Origin: Pyricularia pennisetigena
Lineage: Eukaryota; Ascomycota; Sordariomycetes; Magnaporthales; Pyriculariaceae
Reading direction: 5' to 3'
NCBI RefSeq assembly: GCF_004337985.1
Contig: NC_043742.1
Location: forward strand, 5,383,259-5,447,258
Length of the DNA stretch: 64,000 bases
Shown piece by piece: positions 35,101 to 45,269 of the stretch. The position numbers were made by a program, and so were the translations under genes. The notes beneath the pieces were generated by a model that saw nothing but the letters and a program-made list of their open reading frames with translations, was not told the DNA's origin and did no database searches. How positions within the stretch are numbered: the first letter of the stretch is position 1; every line of letters begins with the position of its first letter.

Positions 35101-36064
35101 CAAAGCTGCGGGGACAGCAGCCATCATGGCGATAATGTTTTTCCATCAGGATACGGCGATGGAGGGCCTCTCGGATAAAACGTATTTCGTACCTGGTGGC
35201 GCATCCAGTCGCGACCACGACTGCATACTTTTGTTGCCAACGTCGTCTCTTTTATGCAACAGCATAACCTGCACGGCATCGATATCGACTGGGAATGTAA
35301 TCAGAAAACTTCTCTCTCTCTCTCTCTCTAAGTCACAAGCTACAGCGCTTGGTACTCGACGGTGTCCACCTGGGCCACAGAGACCATGTGCGTGACGAGC
35401 ACCGCCTGCAACGGCCAGGATACCAATCACACCACCACTCCAGGCTCCGCCCAATGCACTCTGGACCCAGCAGACGTTTTCGCGGCCTCGGCCGAGCAGG
35501 CAGCCGACGTGACCGTCGTCAACGGCAACATGATCCCCCTGGCCTTTGCGCCGACCAACTATCCTGGCTTCGACCCTTCCACATTCACCCTGACAGAGCA
35601 CGGTCTCACGGCGACCGTGGCCGTCATCGCCACCACGACCACGACCGTCCAGTCGACCAAGACCACGGCCATGGTAATACCCACCAGTGTGTCGAGAGAG
35701 CCGCTGTGGCTGCCGGAGGCCCAAAGGTACAGTGCAGGTTTGTTGGCCATAGGAATGCCTTCGGGAGCCCGGGGGGTTGGATTCCGTGCAAGACAAAAAG
35801 GCAGTCTGGCGCCGAGTCTTTTGCCCTGAATGCCGATGGCCAGGGGACAAACGACCATGGCCGCCGCCCGCCGCCGCTTGACAAGCGCCAGACGATGACA
35901 GCCAGTTCGGTGGCAACGGGTGCATGCAGCTCCAACAGCGCCAAGAGGGCGACGTGCGCCGGGTCCGCATTCGGAGACTGCTGTTCTGAGTGGGGGGGTG
36001 GTGTGGGAGCACCGGTGCGTACTGCGGCTCGGGACGCCAGTCGATCTTTGGTTCTTGTGCGTAG
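35101..36064 (+). pseudogene. Chitinase-like mosaic: GH18 active-site fragment plus CBM18 fragment
   Basis: In one frame (about 35190-35310) lies VVSFMQQHNLHGIDIDWE, matching the strand that carries the GH18 motif DGxDxDxE, with His where the first Asp is usual. An in-frame TAA just upstream (about 35176) and another within a (CT)n tract (35311-35329) close that frame. From 35330 the same frame encodes a Thr-rich, secreted-looking stretch ending at 35829. Then 35895-35993, in another frame, holds the first half of a type-1 chitin-binding domain (CBM18), CAGSAFGDCCSEWG. Its remaining cysteines (CGSTGAYCGSG) follow in a third frame at 36002-36064, shifted at a run of seven G. GH18 plus CBM18 is the layout of subgroup-C fungal chitinases. 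As it stands no chitinase can be made. Confidence 0.6.
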
Positions 36065-36308
36065 GAGGGTCCTGCAGGTACCTGTGCGGGTTTAAAACGC
36101 CTCGCACGAATTGACCCTCTGGGGATGAGTGCGGTTCGCGCGATCTGACGTTTTCCACGCCTTTTTTTCCCCCCCTCGACATATAAGTTACTACCAAATT
36201 ATACTGGGAAAAGATTTCCCTTTATAATAACGTGGCCTACAGGCGAGACGGTTGGATTGAGGCGCGTTGCGTATGTACTGTAACTAGATTTTGTATATTA
36301 TTTAATAT

Positions 36309-36428
36309 TGTCACATGCGCCCGACCATCTGACGCATAAGCCAATAGATTGGAAGACCCAGCGGTACTTACACTTAGCAGATAGTTTGTTAGTCTCAATT
36401 ATATAAGGCGTGTTAGCTCGTGACATTA
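36309..36428 (+). repeat. Dispersed repeat E, right copy
   Basis: Direct-oriented partner of 33241-33373. The following bases (TTAAGTTTATTTTACCTCGC) resemble the LTR-end word found near 32805, 39430 and 52600, which ties this repeat to the same transposon family. Confidence 0.55.
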
Positions 36429-36800
36429 AGTTTATTTTACCTCGCAATATCCCAAGAGTCTGATTACGCAATTGACCTACATTTTAAACATAAGTATTTA
36501 TAATGCAAAATGGTGCATTAATGTAGTTTCATCTTTTTAATTTTTCTCGTGACTATATTGTTTGTATTTGTAAATATACATTTAACAAAGTACTTTATTA
36601 TAGCAATTTTCTAACACATCTGTTAACCCACAATTCAGGGGAAAAAAAAACTATGATTTGGGGACCCCTTTTTTAAGGGTGCCCAGATCGCAGAGCTCCA
36701 AAGTAACTCGACACAATCGCAAGCCCGCCCGCTTTTCGTCGCCGCATCACCAGGTCCCTCGTTCAACTTCCAAGCACCACCGAGCACATTGCAAGCAGGC

Positions 36801-38254
36801 CATGTCCTTGAGCACAGATGAGTACCGTGCCCGGGTTGAGAGCGGCGAGCTGCCGGTCGAGACGCACGATCAGCTGTTGCGAATCGTCTTCATCTACCTG
36901 ATCGACTTTGGCATGTGCGGCGACGACGGGATGTTTAAAGTCGTCGACCAGATTCACGCCCGCGGCTGGTCCTTTGGCGGCCTGCAAGGGGACCACCTCA
37001 AGTTCAACCGCACTCTGGATCTCTTCTACATTTCCCAGGCGTTGGCCGGCATTTATCGTTCGTGCAACGGTCTCGACGCCGAGACCGAGTTTCCTGAATT
37101 CGACGCCTTTTAACATCCAACACGGCCAGCTCGTCGACCAAGACGCAGGGAAACAATACTATTCATCCGGGCTGCTTTTGCAGCCGGCGACCGCCCGCTT
37201 TTACCGCCTCCCGGATCTGCTACACCTGCCGGACTCGGACGGACCCATTGGACACCTGCGCAACAAGACCACGGCAGCCGGCCATGTGACAAAACTGCCC
37301 CGCCAGGAGGACGAGGTTCACCGCACCATCTTGGCGCAGCCGACCCTGCCCCTCGAGACCATGAGCCGGCTGGCGCTCTCCACCTACCGTGAGACCGTCT
37401 CGCGCCTGCGAAGCGACCACCCGGACGTCGCCGACGTCGTCCAGCCCTACTCGGAGACGCACGCGCGTTTCTGGCTCGACCAGGAGGGGGGGACCCGATG
37501 CGCCCAGCACGAAACTGCGCCTTGCGCGCGGGGCGACGGATGGGCATGGAAGCGTGCCGACTACGGTGTGCAGGTCGCGACGGGCCTGTACGACCCCGTG
37601 GAAGTGGGAGGCGTACTATTCGCCCGAGCGCTGGGCGGCCGCCGCCGAGCCCGGCGCGCCGTTTTTCGACCCGGACCGGGACGGGACGCGGCCCAGCGAG
37701 GTTTGGTGGTGCGGGATGCCGGACGCCATCAGCAACGGCTGCGAAGCCTACGGCAAGGGGGTGGGAGCCCGAGTACGGGGCTGAGGAGGCGGTGGCGTTT
37801 ATGGCGGCCGTCGCCGTCAAAAAGACCGAGGGCGTGCGGGAACACCGGCTGGATTATTCGATACGATCGCACATGCTCCTGGCGGTGATAACGCTCGTCC
37901 TGGAAAGGGGTGTCGATTTCTCAAAGCAGCGGCGAAAAAGCGGCGTGAGGAAATCTCAAACATCGCTTTAACCAGGCAGGGAGACTCGCCAACTCGGCCG
38001 AGGCCGAGGCGTGGATCCGGGAAGCCTTAAAAGTTATAGAGCCGTATGTGCGGTCGACTGGTGGTCATGGTGGTGGTGCTGTGGATCGGAGCAAGCTGCT
38101 TGGGCGTGTGCTGCGGGAAAATGCGCAGCTTTTCGGGAAATGGATGCGACCGGCATGCTCCAAGGAGTTCAGTTTCGAACTCAAACCACCCGCGCCGTGT
38201 TACAGCAAAACCAAAAAGGCATGGGGTCTAGCTACCATACTCCCTAAAGGATAA
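36801..38254 (+). pseudogene. Unrecognised GC-rich gene broken by about five frame changes
   Basis: The ATG at 36801 opens MSLSTDEYRARVESGELPVE and runs to a stop after 37113. The protein-like reading continues in frame 2 to about 37600, frame 3 to about 37760, frame 1 to about 37925, then through one or two more switches to a stop at 38252-38254 (C-terminus ...KKAWGLATILPKG). The first three switches fall at short base runs: four T near 37110, CCCC near 37595 and GGGGG near 37755. Codon use and composition look normal for this genome, and there is no RIP-like AT enrichment. I recognise no domain. Clear stretches include LLRIVFIYLIDFGMCGDDG, EVWWCGMPDAISNGCEAYG and LDYSIRSHMLLAVITLVLE. Either a recently dead gene or a patch of low-quality sequence. 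Confidence 0.6.
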
Positions 38255-38521
38255 TCACTATCGAAAGCTGGCTAAAAGAAAAAAGACGGAGAAAAAACGT
38301 TTGTTGCGCCCCGTAATTGTACAATTGCTATATTCCCCACAGGTGAATCCGAACGACGTAACGTGCATTTGTCCATAAAAACGTGATCAAGACGGTGTAG
38401 CAAAGGGTTGGTTGGGAATATGGGGACCAAAGGCGTCCGTTTCTAAACCCAAACCCATCCGTTTTCGGACGCTTTAAATCCCAAATCCAGCCATTTTGCT
38501 CCTCCAGTACCAAGATAGTAA

Positions 38522-38735
38522 CCACGTCTTGGCCGGTATTCTATTCGATAATGCCACAACTTTCAAATATGGGGCAGAAATACAAAAAAGTTGAACATGA
38601 GCAAGCAATGAGAAAAGAACCTTGATGACTAATGCACCTCAGGCCTATAAGCACATACGACCATACCCACTGGAATACACGGGATCCCGTCCGCTCTCCC
38701 CTAGTTAAACCAGTGAGGGCAGGATCGGTATTAAA
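38522..38735 (+). pseudogene. 5S-rRNA-like sequence with conserved upstream flank, 3'-truncated (right copy)
   Basis: From 38653, ACATACGACCATACCCACTG followed by CGGGATCCCGTCCGCTCT and AAACCAGTGAGGGC is the 5' two thirds of a fungal 5S rRNA. After about 38730 the sequence departs from 5S, and the conserved third internal block is not seen. The 90 bp at 38522-38611 match the left copy at 32281-32371. The pair could be a 5S-derived SINE or two copies of a dispersed 5S locus broken by rearrangement. Confidence 0.65.
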
Positions 38736-38870
38736 CCCCAAGGGATTTAATGGGATCGGGTCTGGGCCCACACCTTTGGCCAATGGACGTTCGTCACCCT
38801 GCGCCCCGCCCCGCCCACCTTTAGGCTCCGTTGTCAAATGCACCTCGTCGCCACCGATCCGTCGCCGTTA

Positions 38871-39004
38871 GTCTCAGTGCTCAGACTAGACCCCCCTGCT
38901 TCGCAGTGGGGACCGAGCGCTCCATGTACCTTTCAGCCACATGGCTTTTCGACCAATTACATTGGCCGAAAAGATCGCGCTCGTTCTAGTCTGAGCACTG
39001 AGAC
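38871..39004. mobile_element. 134-bp MITE with perfect 20-bp terminal inverted repeats and TA flanks (Tc1/mariner-like)
   Basis: Begins GTCTCAGTGCTCAGACTAGA and ends with its exact reverse complement, flanked by TA on both sides (38869-70 and 39005-06), the target duplication of Tc1/mariner elements. The interior (CCCCCCTGCTTCGCAGTGGG and ACCAATTACATTGGCCG) recurs at the left ends of the elements at 53846 and 55747. It is much too short to code for anything. Confidence 0.8.
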
Positions 39005-39006
39005 TA

Positions 39007-39292
39007 CGTTTATAGCGGGTATATGTATTGTGTTAAAAACAGGCCTTATAAACGCCCTGCGACCGCACGTGAAAAGCAATTAATTGCATTTTTCATACGC
39101 GCAACCAATTGAACAACGGTATAATTAACACATTATATTTAAATTATAATACCAAGAAAAGCCAGTATAACGATAATATGCAGTTGAATATTCGAATAAA
39201 ATACTAAATAAAAGTCATAAAAATATAAAATAACCTGCGTTAGATTAATTGGAGCCTAACAATTCTGTTATTAAAAACAACGTCCTTATAAC
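39007..39292 (+). repeat. Fragment homologous to the interior of the 1.8-kb TIR elements
   Basis: TTTATAGCGGGTATAT and the following AT-rich words up to about 39260 match 54116-54265 and 55985-56125, so this is an internally deleted relative of those elements continuing past the MITE. Confidence 0.6.
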
Positions 39293-40523
39293 TGTTAACA
39301 ATATGGGTTGCTAACAGGGGTTTAGGAATTAACCTAGGTGCGGCGTGGTGCTAGTTGCGCTATAAGGCCTGTAATTACAGGGCTTAAATGCACTAAATTA
39401 TTAACTAAAGTGGTTCACTAATTTGTAAGGAGGTTACGAGATAGAATAAGCTTAATCTTAGACGCGGGGAAAGGTGGATTACGTATAAGGCTGATGGAAC
39501 GTTGAAATGGCAGATAACCGTCTGCTAGCGGGTAATAGAGATAATATATTATTGCACAATCGATTCGTTAAATCGTTGAATCGATAAAGGTTATGAAGGT
39601 GATGAATCTAAAGCTAAGTTATAAATTACGTATTCGAATCCGTAGGTGCAGATCTTCGATCCGGATGTCCGGAATGCGGGGTCACGTTACATGATTTGGC
39701 CTTATTCATGTGACTAACCTGCCGACCTATTGAGCCTAACGGTCCATTGAGCCTAACGGCCTATTGTGCTTATGCATGCACAGAAAATCTGCGACCACAA
39801 CGGGATTCGAACCCACGCACTTCAACGTATATATGATATAGATTATGGTATGTGCATTATACCATTAAGCTAGATTAAATATGACGTATTTGTTTTGTTG
39901 TTAAAACTATGAACAAAGACGTAATATATAAAGCTTTGTGTGTATGAACGCGTATACGTTTTATTTGTTATTTATTTATTTATTCGATGCAGGGTGACTA
40001 ATAAAATTAGCCCGTGCTAGCCGTTATAAAAGAATGCAGGGTAGCTAATATAATTAGCCCTGTGCTAGCCATGTTCACATAATTTTGGGATTAATAAATT
40101 CGATTCTTAATGGGGGAAATTTTGCTTTATCTCCCTTATATATTTTCCGACATCGAAGTAGGGGTCCGCACCCCGCAAAAGGTTCCGGTGCCGCACATGA
40201 TTTTCCAAAAAATGATTTTATATGCGTTGTTGAAAAAACACCCTTATTTCTATACAAACCATTTTTAAATTCGCATTAATTTGCTAATTTGGTAAAAATT
40301 TTAACCCGGTATAAGGTAATTAATTCGTAAATATAAAATGGGTATTAAACCCGGTATAAGGTGAAACCCCATTCGCTATCATTTTAAATCGCAATTTCTG
40401 CAATATATAAAATATAGCGGAAAATCCGACAGCCCCAATAACCCCATTTCGGCACTATTTATTGGGGTTTATATACAAATAAAAGTGGACCCATTATATG
40501 TTAAATAACGCATATAATTAACA
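39293..40523 (-). mobile_element. Reverse-oriented copia LTR (family B), split by a solo LTR
   Basis: Reading the minus strand this is a full LTR of about 570 bp (TGTTA...TAACA) once the 656-bp insert at 39424-40079 and one TAATT are removed. Immediately right of it, 40524-40642 matches the reverse complement of the last ~120 bp of the copia interior before the 3' LTR at 48833, so this is the 3' LTR of a reverse copy. Confidence 0.75.
39424..40079 (-). mobile_element. Solo LTR (family T), 656 bp, 5-bp target duplication TAATT
   Basis: The ends are short inverted repeats (TGTAAGGAGG left, GTTCACA right; consensus TGTGA...TCACA). TAATT occurs directly on both sides (39419-39423 and 40080-40084). 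Removing the insert rejoins a copia LTR. On the minus strand it carries a polymerase III-like A box (TAGCTTAATGG, 39862-39872) and B box (GGTTCGAATCC, 39803-39813). Confidence 0.85.
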
Positions 40524-41037
40524 CCCCCTTTTTCTGCTATTATTTACATAAAATCGGAAAAAAAATAAATAAAAAATAAAACCTACAAAAAAGGATCCCT
40601 TTTATATCTTAACCCGATTCGAATTCCCGATATAAACCCTTTTATTAATAATATGGATTGCTAATAGGGGTTTAAACATTAACCTAAATGCGGCGTGGTG
40701 CTAGTTGCGCTATAAAACCTGTAATTACAGGGTTTAAATGCATTAAATTATTCACTAAAATGGTTTATTAATTTTGGGACTAATGAATTCGATTTATTGG
40801 TGGGGGAAATTTTGCTTTATTTCCTTTATATATTTTTCGACATCGAAATGGGGGTCCGTACGCCAGAAAACGTTCCGGTACCGCACACGATTTTCCGAAA
40901 AATTATTTTATATGCGTTATTTAAAAAACATTTTTATTTTTATATAAACTATTTTTGGGTTCGTATTAATTTGTTAATTTGGTGAAGATTTTAACCCGGT
41001 AAAAGGTAGCTAATTGGTAAATGCAGGGTAGGTATTA
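40524..41037 (-). mobile_element. Reverse copia remnant: 119-bp interior and truncated second LTR
   Basis: 40524-40642 matches the reverse complement of the 48700-48832 interior. 40643-41037 is a second reverse LTR that stops abruptly where the forward copia element starts. A copia copy that has lost nearly all of its interior. Confidence 0.65.
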
Positions 41038-41145
41038 TATTAATTATATGCGTTATTTAGCATATAATGGGTCCATTTTTATTTATATATAAATTACAAT
41101 GGATAATGCCGAAATGGGCCTATTGGGGCTGTCGCATTTTCGATT

Positions 41146-41699
41146 TGTTAACTATATGCGTTATTTAGCATGTAATGGGTCCACTTTTATTTATATATAA
41201 GCCACAATAGATAGTGCCGAAATGGGGCTGTTGGGGCTGTCGGATTTTTCATTATATTTTCTGTGTTGCAGGAGTTGCGATTTAAAGTTAGCGAATGGGG
41301 TTTCACCCTGTACCGGATTTGATACCCACCCTGCACTTACGAGTTAGCTATCCTGTACCGGGTTGAAATTTTCACTAAATCAGCAAATCAGTGCGAATTT
41401 GAAAATGGTTTGTATGGAAATGAGGGTGTTTTTTCAACAACGCATACAAAATAATTTTTCGGAAAATCGTGTGCGGTACCGGAACCCTTTGCGGGGTGCG
41501 GACCCCCACTTCAATGTCGGAAAATATATAAGGGAGACAAAGCAAAATCTCCCCCACCAATAAATTAAATTTATTAATCCCAAAATTAGTGAATTTAGTG
41601 CATACAAACCCTGTAGTTACAGGCTTTTACAACGCAATTAGCACCACGCCGCACCTAGGCTAATGCCTAAACCCCTGTTAGCAACCCATATTGTTAACA
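41146..41699 (+). mobile_element. Solo copia LTR (family B) nested inside the 5' LTR
   Basis: 554 bp from TGTTAACTATATGCG to ATTGTTAACA, flanked by CGATT and CTATT (four of five bases equal). The interrupted outer LTR resumes at the expected place (41700, matching ...TATTTTATATATTGCAGG in other copies). Confidence 0.75.
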
Positions 41700-43038
41700 C
41701 TATTATATTTTATATACTATAGGAATTGCGATTCAAAGTGTCAGCGAATGGGGTTTCACCTTATACCTAGTTTAACACCCACCCTGCACCTACGAATTAG
41801 CTACCCTATACCGGGTTGAAATTCTCACTAAATTAACAAATTAATGCGAATTAAAAAATGGTTTGTATGGAAATTAAGGTGTTTTTTTAACAACGTATAC
41901 AAAATAAGTTTCCGGGAAATCGTGTGCGGTACCGGAACGTTTTCTGGCGTACGGACCCCCATTTCGATGTCGGAAAATATATAAAGGAAATAAAGCAAAA
42001 TTTCCCCCACCAATAAATCGAATTTTTTAATCCCAAAATTAATAAACCATTTTAATAAATAATATAATATATTTAAACCCTGTAATTACAAGTTTTTTAA
42101 TATACTTAATACCACGCCGCATTTAAGTTAATATTTAAACCCCTGTTAGTAGCCCATATTATTAATAAATTATAAGCCCGGAAAGGTTTTAGCTTGTGCA
42201 TTAAAGTGTATTTTGCATCGTTGGAAAGCCTGAAATTTAAACTTTATTTTGGTTATTGTCGCATTTTTACAGCACGTATATTGACGAAAATATTGCTATT
42301 CTTGTGCGAAATTGTTGGTTTTAAACGATAATTTAGCATTTAACCCCCTCTATTTACAATGGGGATCGTTAAAAATTAGCGGTCGATTTAAGCCCTTTTA
42401 AATATTGCAACGATCGTTTGTATTGCAAATCCAAAATTTTTGGTATGGTTTTTGTAAATCGTGCACGCCACCGTAATTGGTTTAAATTTTTAATAGGGTT
42501 TACGGTAACGAATTAGGGCCAAAAACCCCTGTATTCGTTCGTTAATATTTTATCAAATCCTAATACGTTTAATAGGGTTTATAATAACCCATAAACCCAT
42601 TAAATCCTAATACGTTTAATAGGGTTTACAATAGCCCACAAACCCATTAAATCCTAATGCATTTAATAGGGTTTATAATAACCCACAAACCCATTAACGG
42701 AATTACGTTAATGGTGCGTTACCCTGCACGATACCCTGCAATTTACCCTGCACCCATTTAACGAATTGAATTTGTTACGTGCACCTGGATTGGTATAAAT
42801 ACCAGGGCATTTATTAATTGCGGATTTTAGGGATTCCAACCCTGTATTTTAGTGTATTTTAACCATTAAAAACAGCGATAAACCTTATAATTGGCAATTA
42901 CAGGCTTATAACCGTTAAAAGGCAGACGGTAAAGCAAATCCTAATTTTAAAAGGGTATTTATAAACCTTTAAGCGACTAGGTTAATTAATTATAATTATA
43001 AATCAACGAATTGCAATCATAATTTAATTTACTTCATA

Positions 43039-44300
43039 ATGGAAAACAGCTTTATATCGGGCCTTCCAGGCCCAATTCGAATAAATAGGGGGCCTGAACC
43101 CAGCCCCAACGAAATTTTAACCACTAAAGTACAGGCCCAAAACCTGCAATTAAAAGCGTTAATTACGTAAATGGATTAATTTTGAAGGATAATTTAACAA
43201 TTAACTGCCCTAGTAACTTTAAACAACGGTAATTCCATTGATTTTAATGGTAATTTGGAAATTAAACCCGTTACCGCACCTTTTCATCCACCCGGTAGCC
43301 TACATCTAGGTGACGGGATAGGTAAAAAACTATCGAAACGGGTATTTTCTTACCCCGAAAACTGTAAATTAATAAGGGTTAGCAATTATAATTTGTGGAA
43401 ATAGGCATTAATAGTATAATTTATTGTTATAAAAACGGCGGAATTTATTTCCAACCTTGAAATCAATTATATTTTACCGGAATACGAATAACTAGTTTTA
43501 TCATTGCTTATAAAAGACAATCTGACTAAAAAGCTTTTAAAATCCATTATATGGTATTTCAACCCCGTAACGGTTTATAAAACCCTGGAAAATAATTAAT
43601 CCGTTACAGCCAAAATTAATTGCAATTCACTATATCGGGAATTCCACGTTTCAAATTTTTCGAAATTTAAAGGATCGATACCTAAATTTAACAACCGTTT
43701 TAATTTATTAGTAACTAAATTAACGAATATTAACGTGTAGATTAGCCCCGTAAATGTACGAAATTAATATTTTCGGGCCCTGGAGGGGATATTCCCTATT
43801 TGGACCGAGCGCCAACGCAATACCTAACAGGTTTTGCAAGTTATAGGCCAAACTTCGGAAAAATTAAATTTATAATACCTTATAGCGGACCTTATATCCG
43901 AAAATTCGATTTCAGGCTTTACAATGGCTAAAACTGCTAATTATAGATTTGAAAGTCAAAAATCGGGTAAAAAAAACGTTAAAAAAGGCGCTAAAAAGGA
44001 AAATAATGGGTAGGAAACCACCTTTAAATCACGAAAAAAGGGTAATAAAAACTCGAATTCGGATTCTGCTTTTGCAAAAAATACTAAATCCTTTTCCAGC
44101 GAATTAATCGCTGGAACGTCCATAATTTTTATGGATTTCGAATTATTTACGGGTTCGATTCCAGGTAACGTTAACGAATGCGTAATGTATAACGCCTTAA
44201 AATGAAAGGTTAATTCCGCTGTTAACGGAATTATAAAATTACGCTTGGACTCGGATTCGGAAACCGATACCGGTAAAACGTTGAAACCATAAATTTCAAC
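43039..44300 (+). pseudogene. copia gag remnant
   Basis: A short frame from ATG 43039 (MENSFISGLPGPIRINRGPE) ends at a TAA after about 43 codons. The remainder up to 44300 has coding-like words cut by stops. Position and a leader of about 870 bp after the LTR fit gag. A matching inverted copy of its start and leader lies at 57896-58554. Confidence 0.5.
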
Positions 44301-44339
44301 AGCTAATTTTAAAGCTAAAACTAAACCTGGACGCGGCGA

Positions 44340-44949
44340 AAAAAGGACCCCTAAACCTTGGAAATTAAATTACTTTATCCTGTATAATATAGGTAATATA
44401 TATTATATTTTTGCAAATAAGCAATTTTTTACCGATTATATCCCCGGTTTAACAGTCGAAATCGGTATAGCAGGTGGCCCTATTAAGCTTGTAGGTACCG
44501 GAATTGTAAAAATATAGGTCCGTTACAGCCAAAAAGCTAACGAATTTAGAAAAATTACGTTAAATAACGTTTTATATATTCCCTCGTTTGGAATAAATAT
44601 CGTTAGTGGCTTTATATATTATAATATAAGGGGCGTATTATTAAAAAATACCTTGTATAATAAGGATCGCAAGGCGTGGGAACGCCTAAATACCGTGAAA
44701 GATTCGTTTTGTTTAAAGGTTAAAGGGTGCGATATTTTTGTTCGAAATATACCAAACAGTTCGAATTACGCTTGGATAATAGGTAAATATAGCACCGTTT
44801 TTAACATGGTTTTACAAAGGGTTATAAAGGGCTACGTAACCCCGTTGGAAATAAAATTAAATAATATAAACCCTAAAAAGGATTACAAAATTTATAACGA
44901 TTCGGAACCGGAAAAAAATACGGTAACGGAAAAGCTAAATCCCGAATAA
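44340..44949 (+). pseudogene. copia protease region remnant
   Basis: Contains the block LNNVLYIPSFGINIVSG (about 44560-44612), typical of the C-terminal part of copia protease, after an in-frame TAG. LYNKDRKAWERLNTVKD follows, the usual lead-in to integrase. Readable over about 200 codons with scattered stops. Confidence 0.7.
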
Positions 44950-45269
44950 AATACGGAAATAACCGTAAATTCACCTGTAACGCAGAAATTTGGCGGTAAA
45001 AACCCTGCAAATCCACGTGAAATTGGGCCCCGTAGGCCCGGCACACCGCTAGGCGACCCTTTTATACAATTTAATATAAAAGGGACTATTTCCGAAAAAA
45101 AGGGGTTTCCCACGTAAAAAGTCCGTTGTTAAAACTTCCTTTATTATCGGATTTAAAGCAGGCCCCTGTAAATTACCTCCTTTTAGGCCTAAAATGGACT
45201 ACGGACGGTTAATTAACCGCTAAAGGAAACGGAATTACAGGCGATTGTAACGAAATCCAGGCCTAAAAA

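Noticed and set aside
38420..38520. Telomere-like or Helitron-end sequence (AAACCCAAACCCA and a GCGTCCG/CGGACGC pair)
   Set aside because: Single occurrence, no repeat array, and no matching partner end was found.
38717..38732. CAGTGAGGGC as the end of a hAT transposon
   Set aside because: The preceding bases align with fungal 5S rRNA, and this word is the 5S internal block, so a transposon terminus is unnecessary.
39785..39885. A functional tRNA gene on the minus strand
   Set aside because: A and B boxes are present, but the acceptor stem does not pair and the same unit recurs inside LTRs with target duplications.
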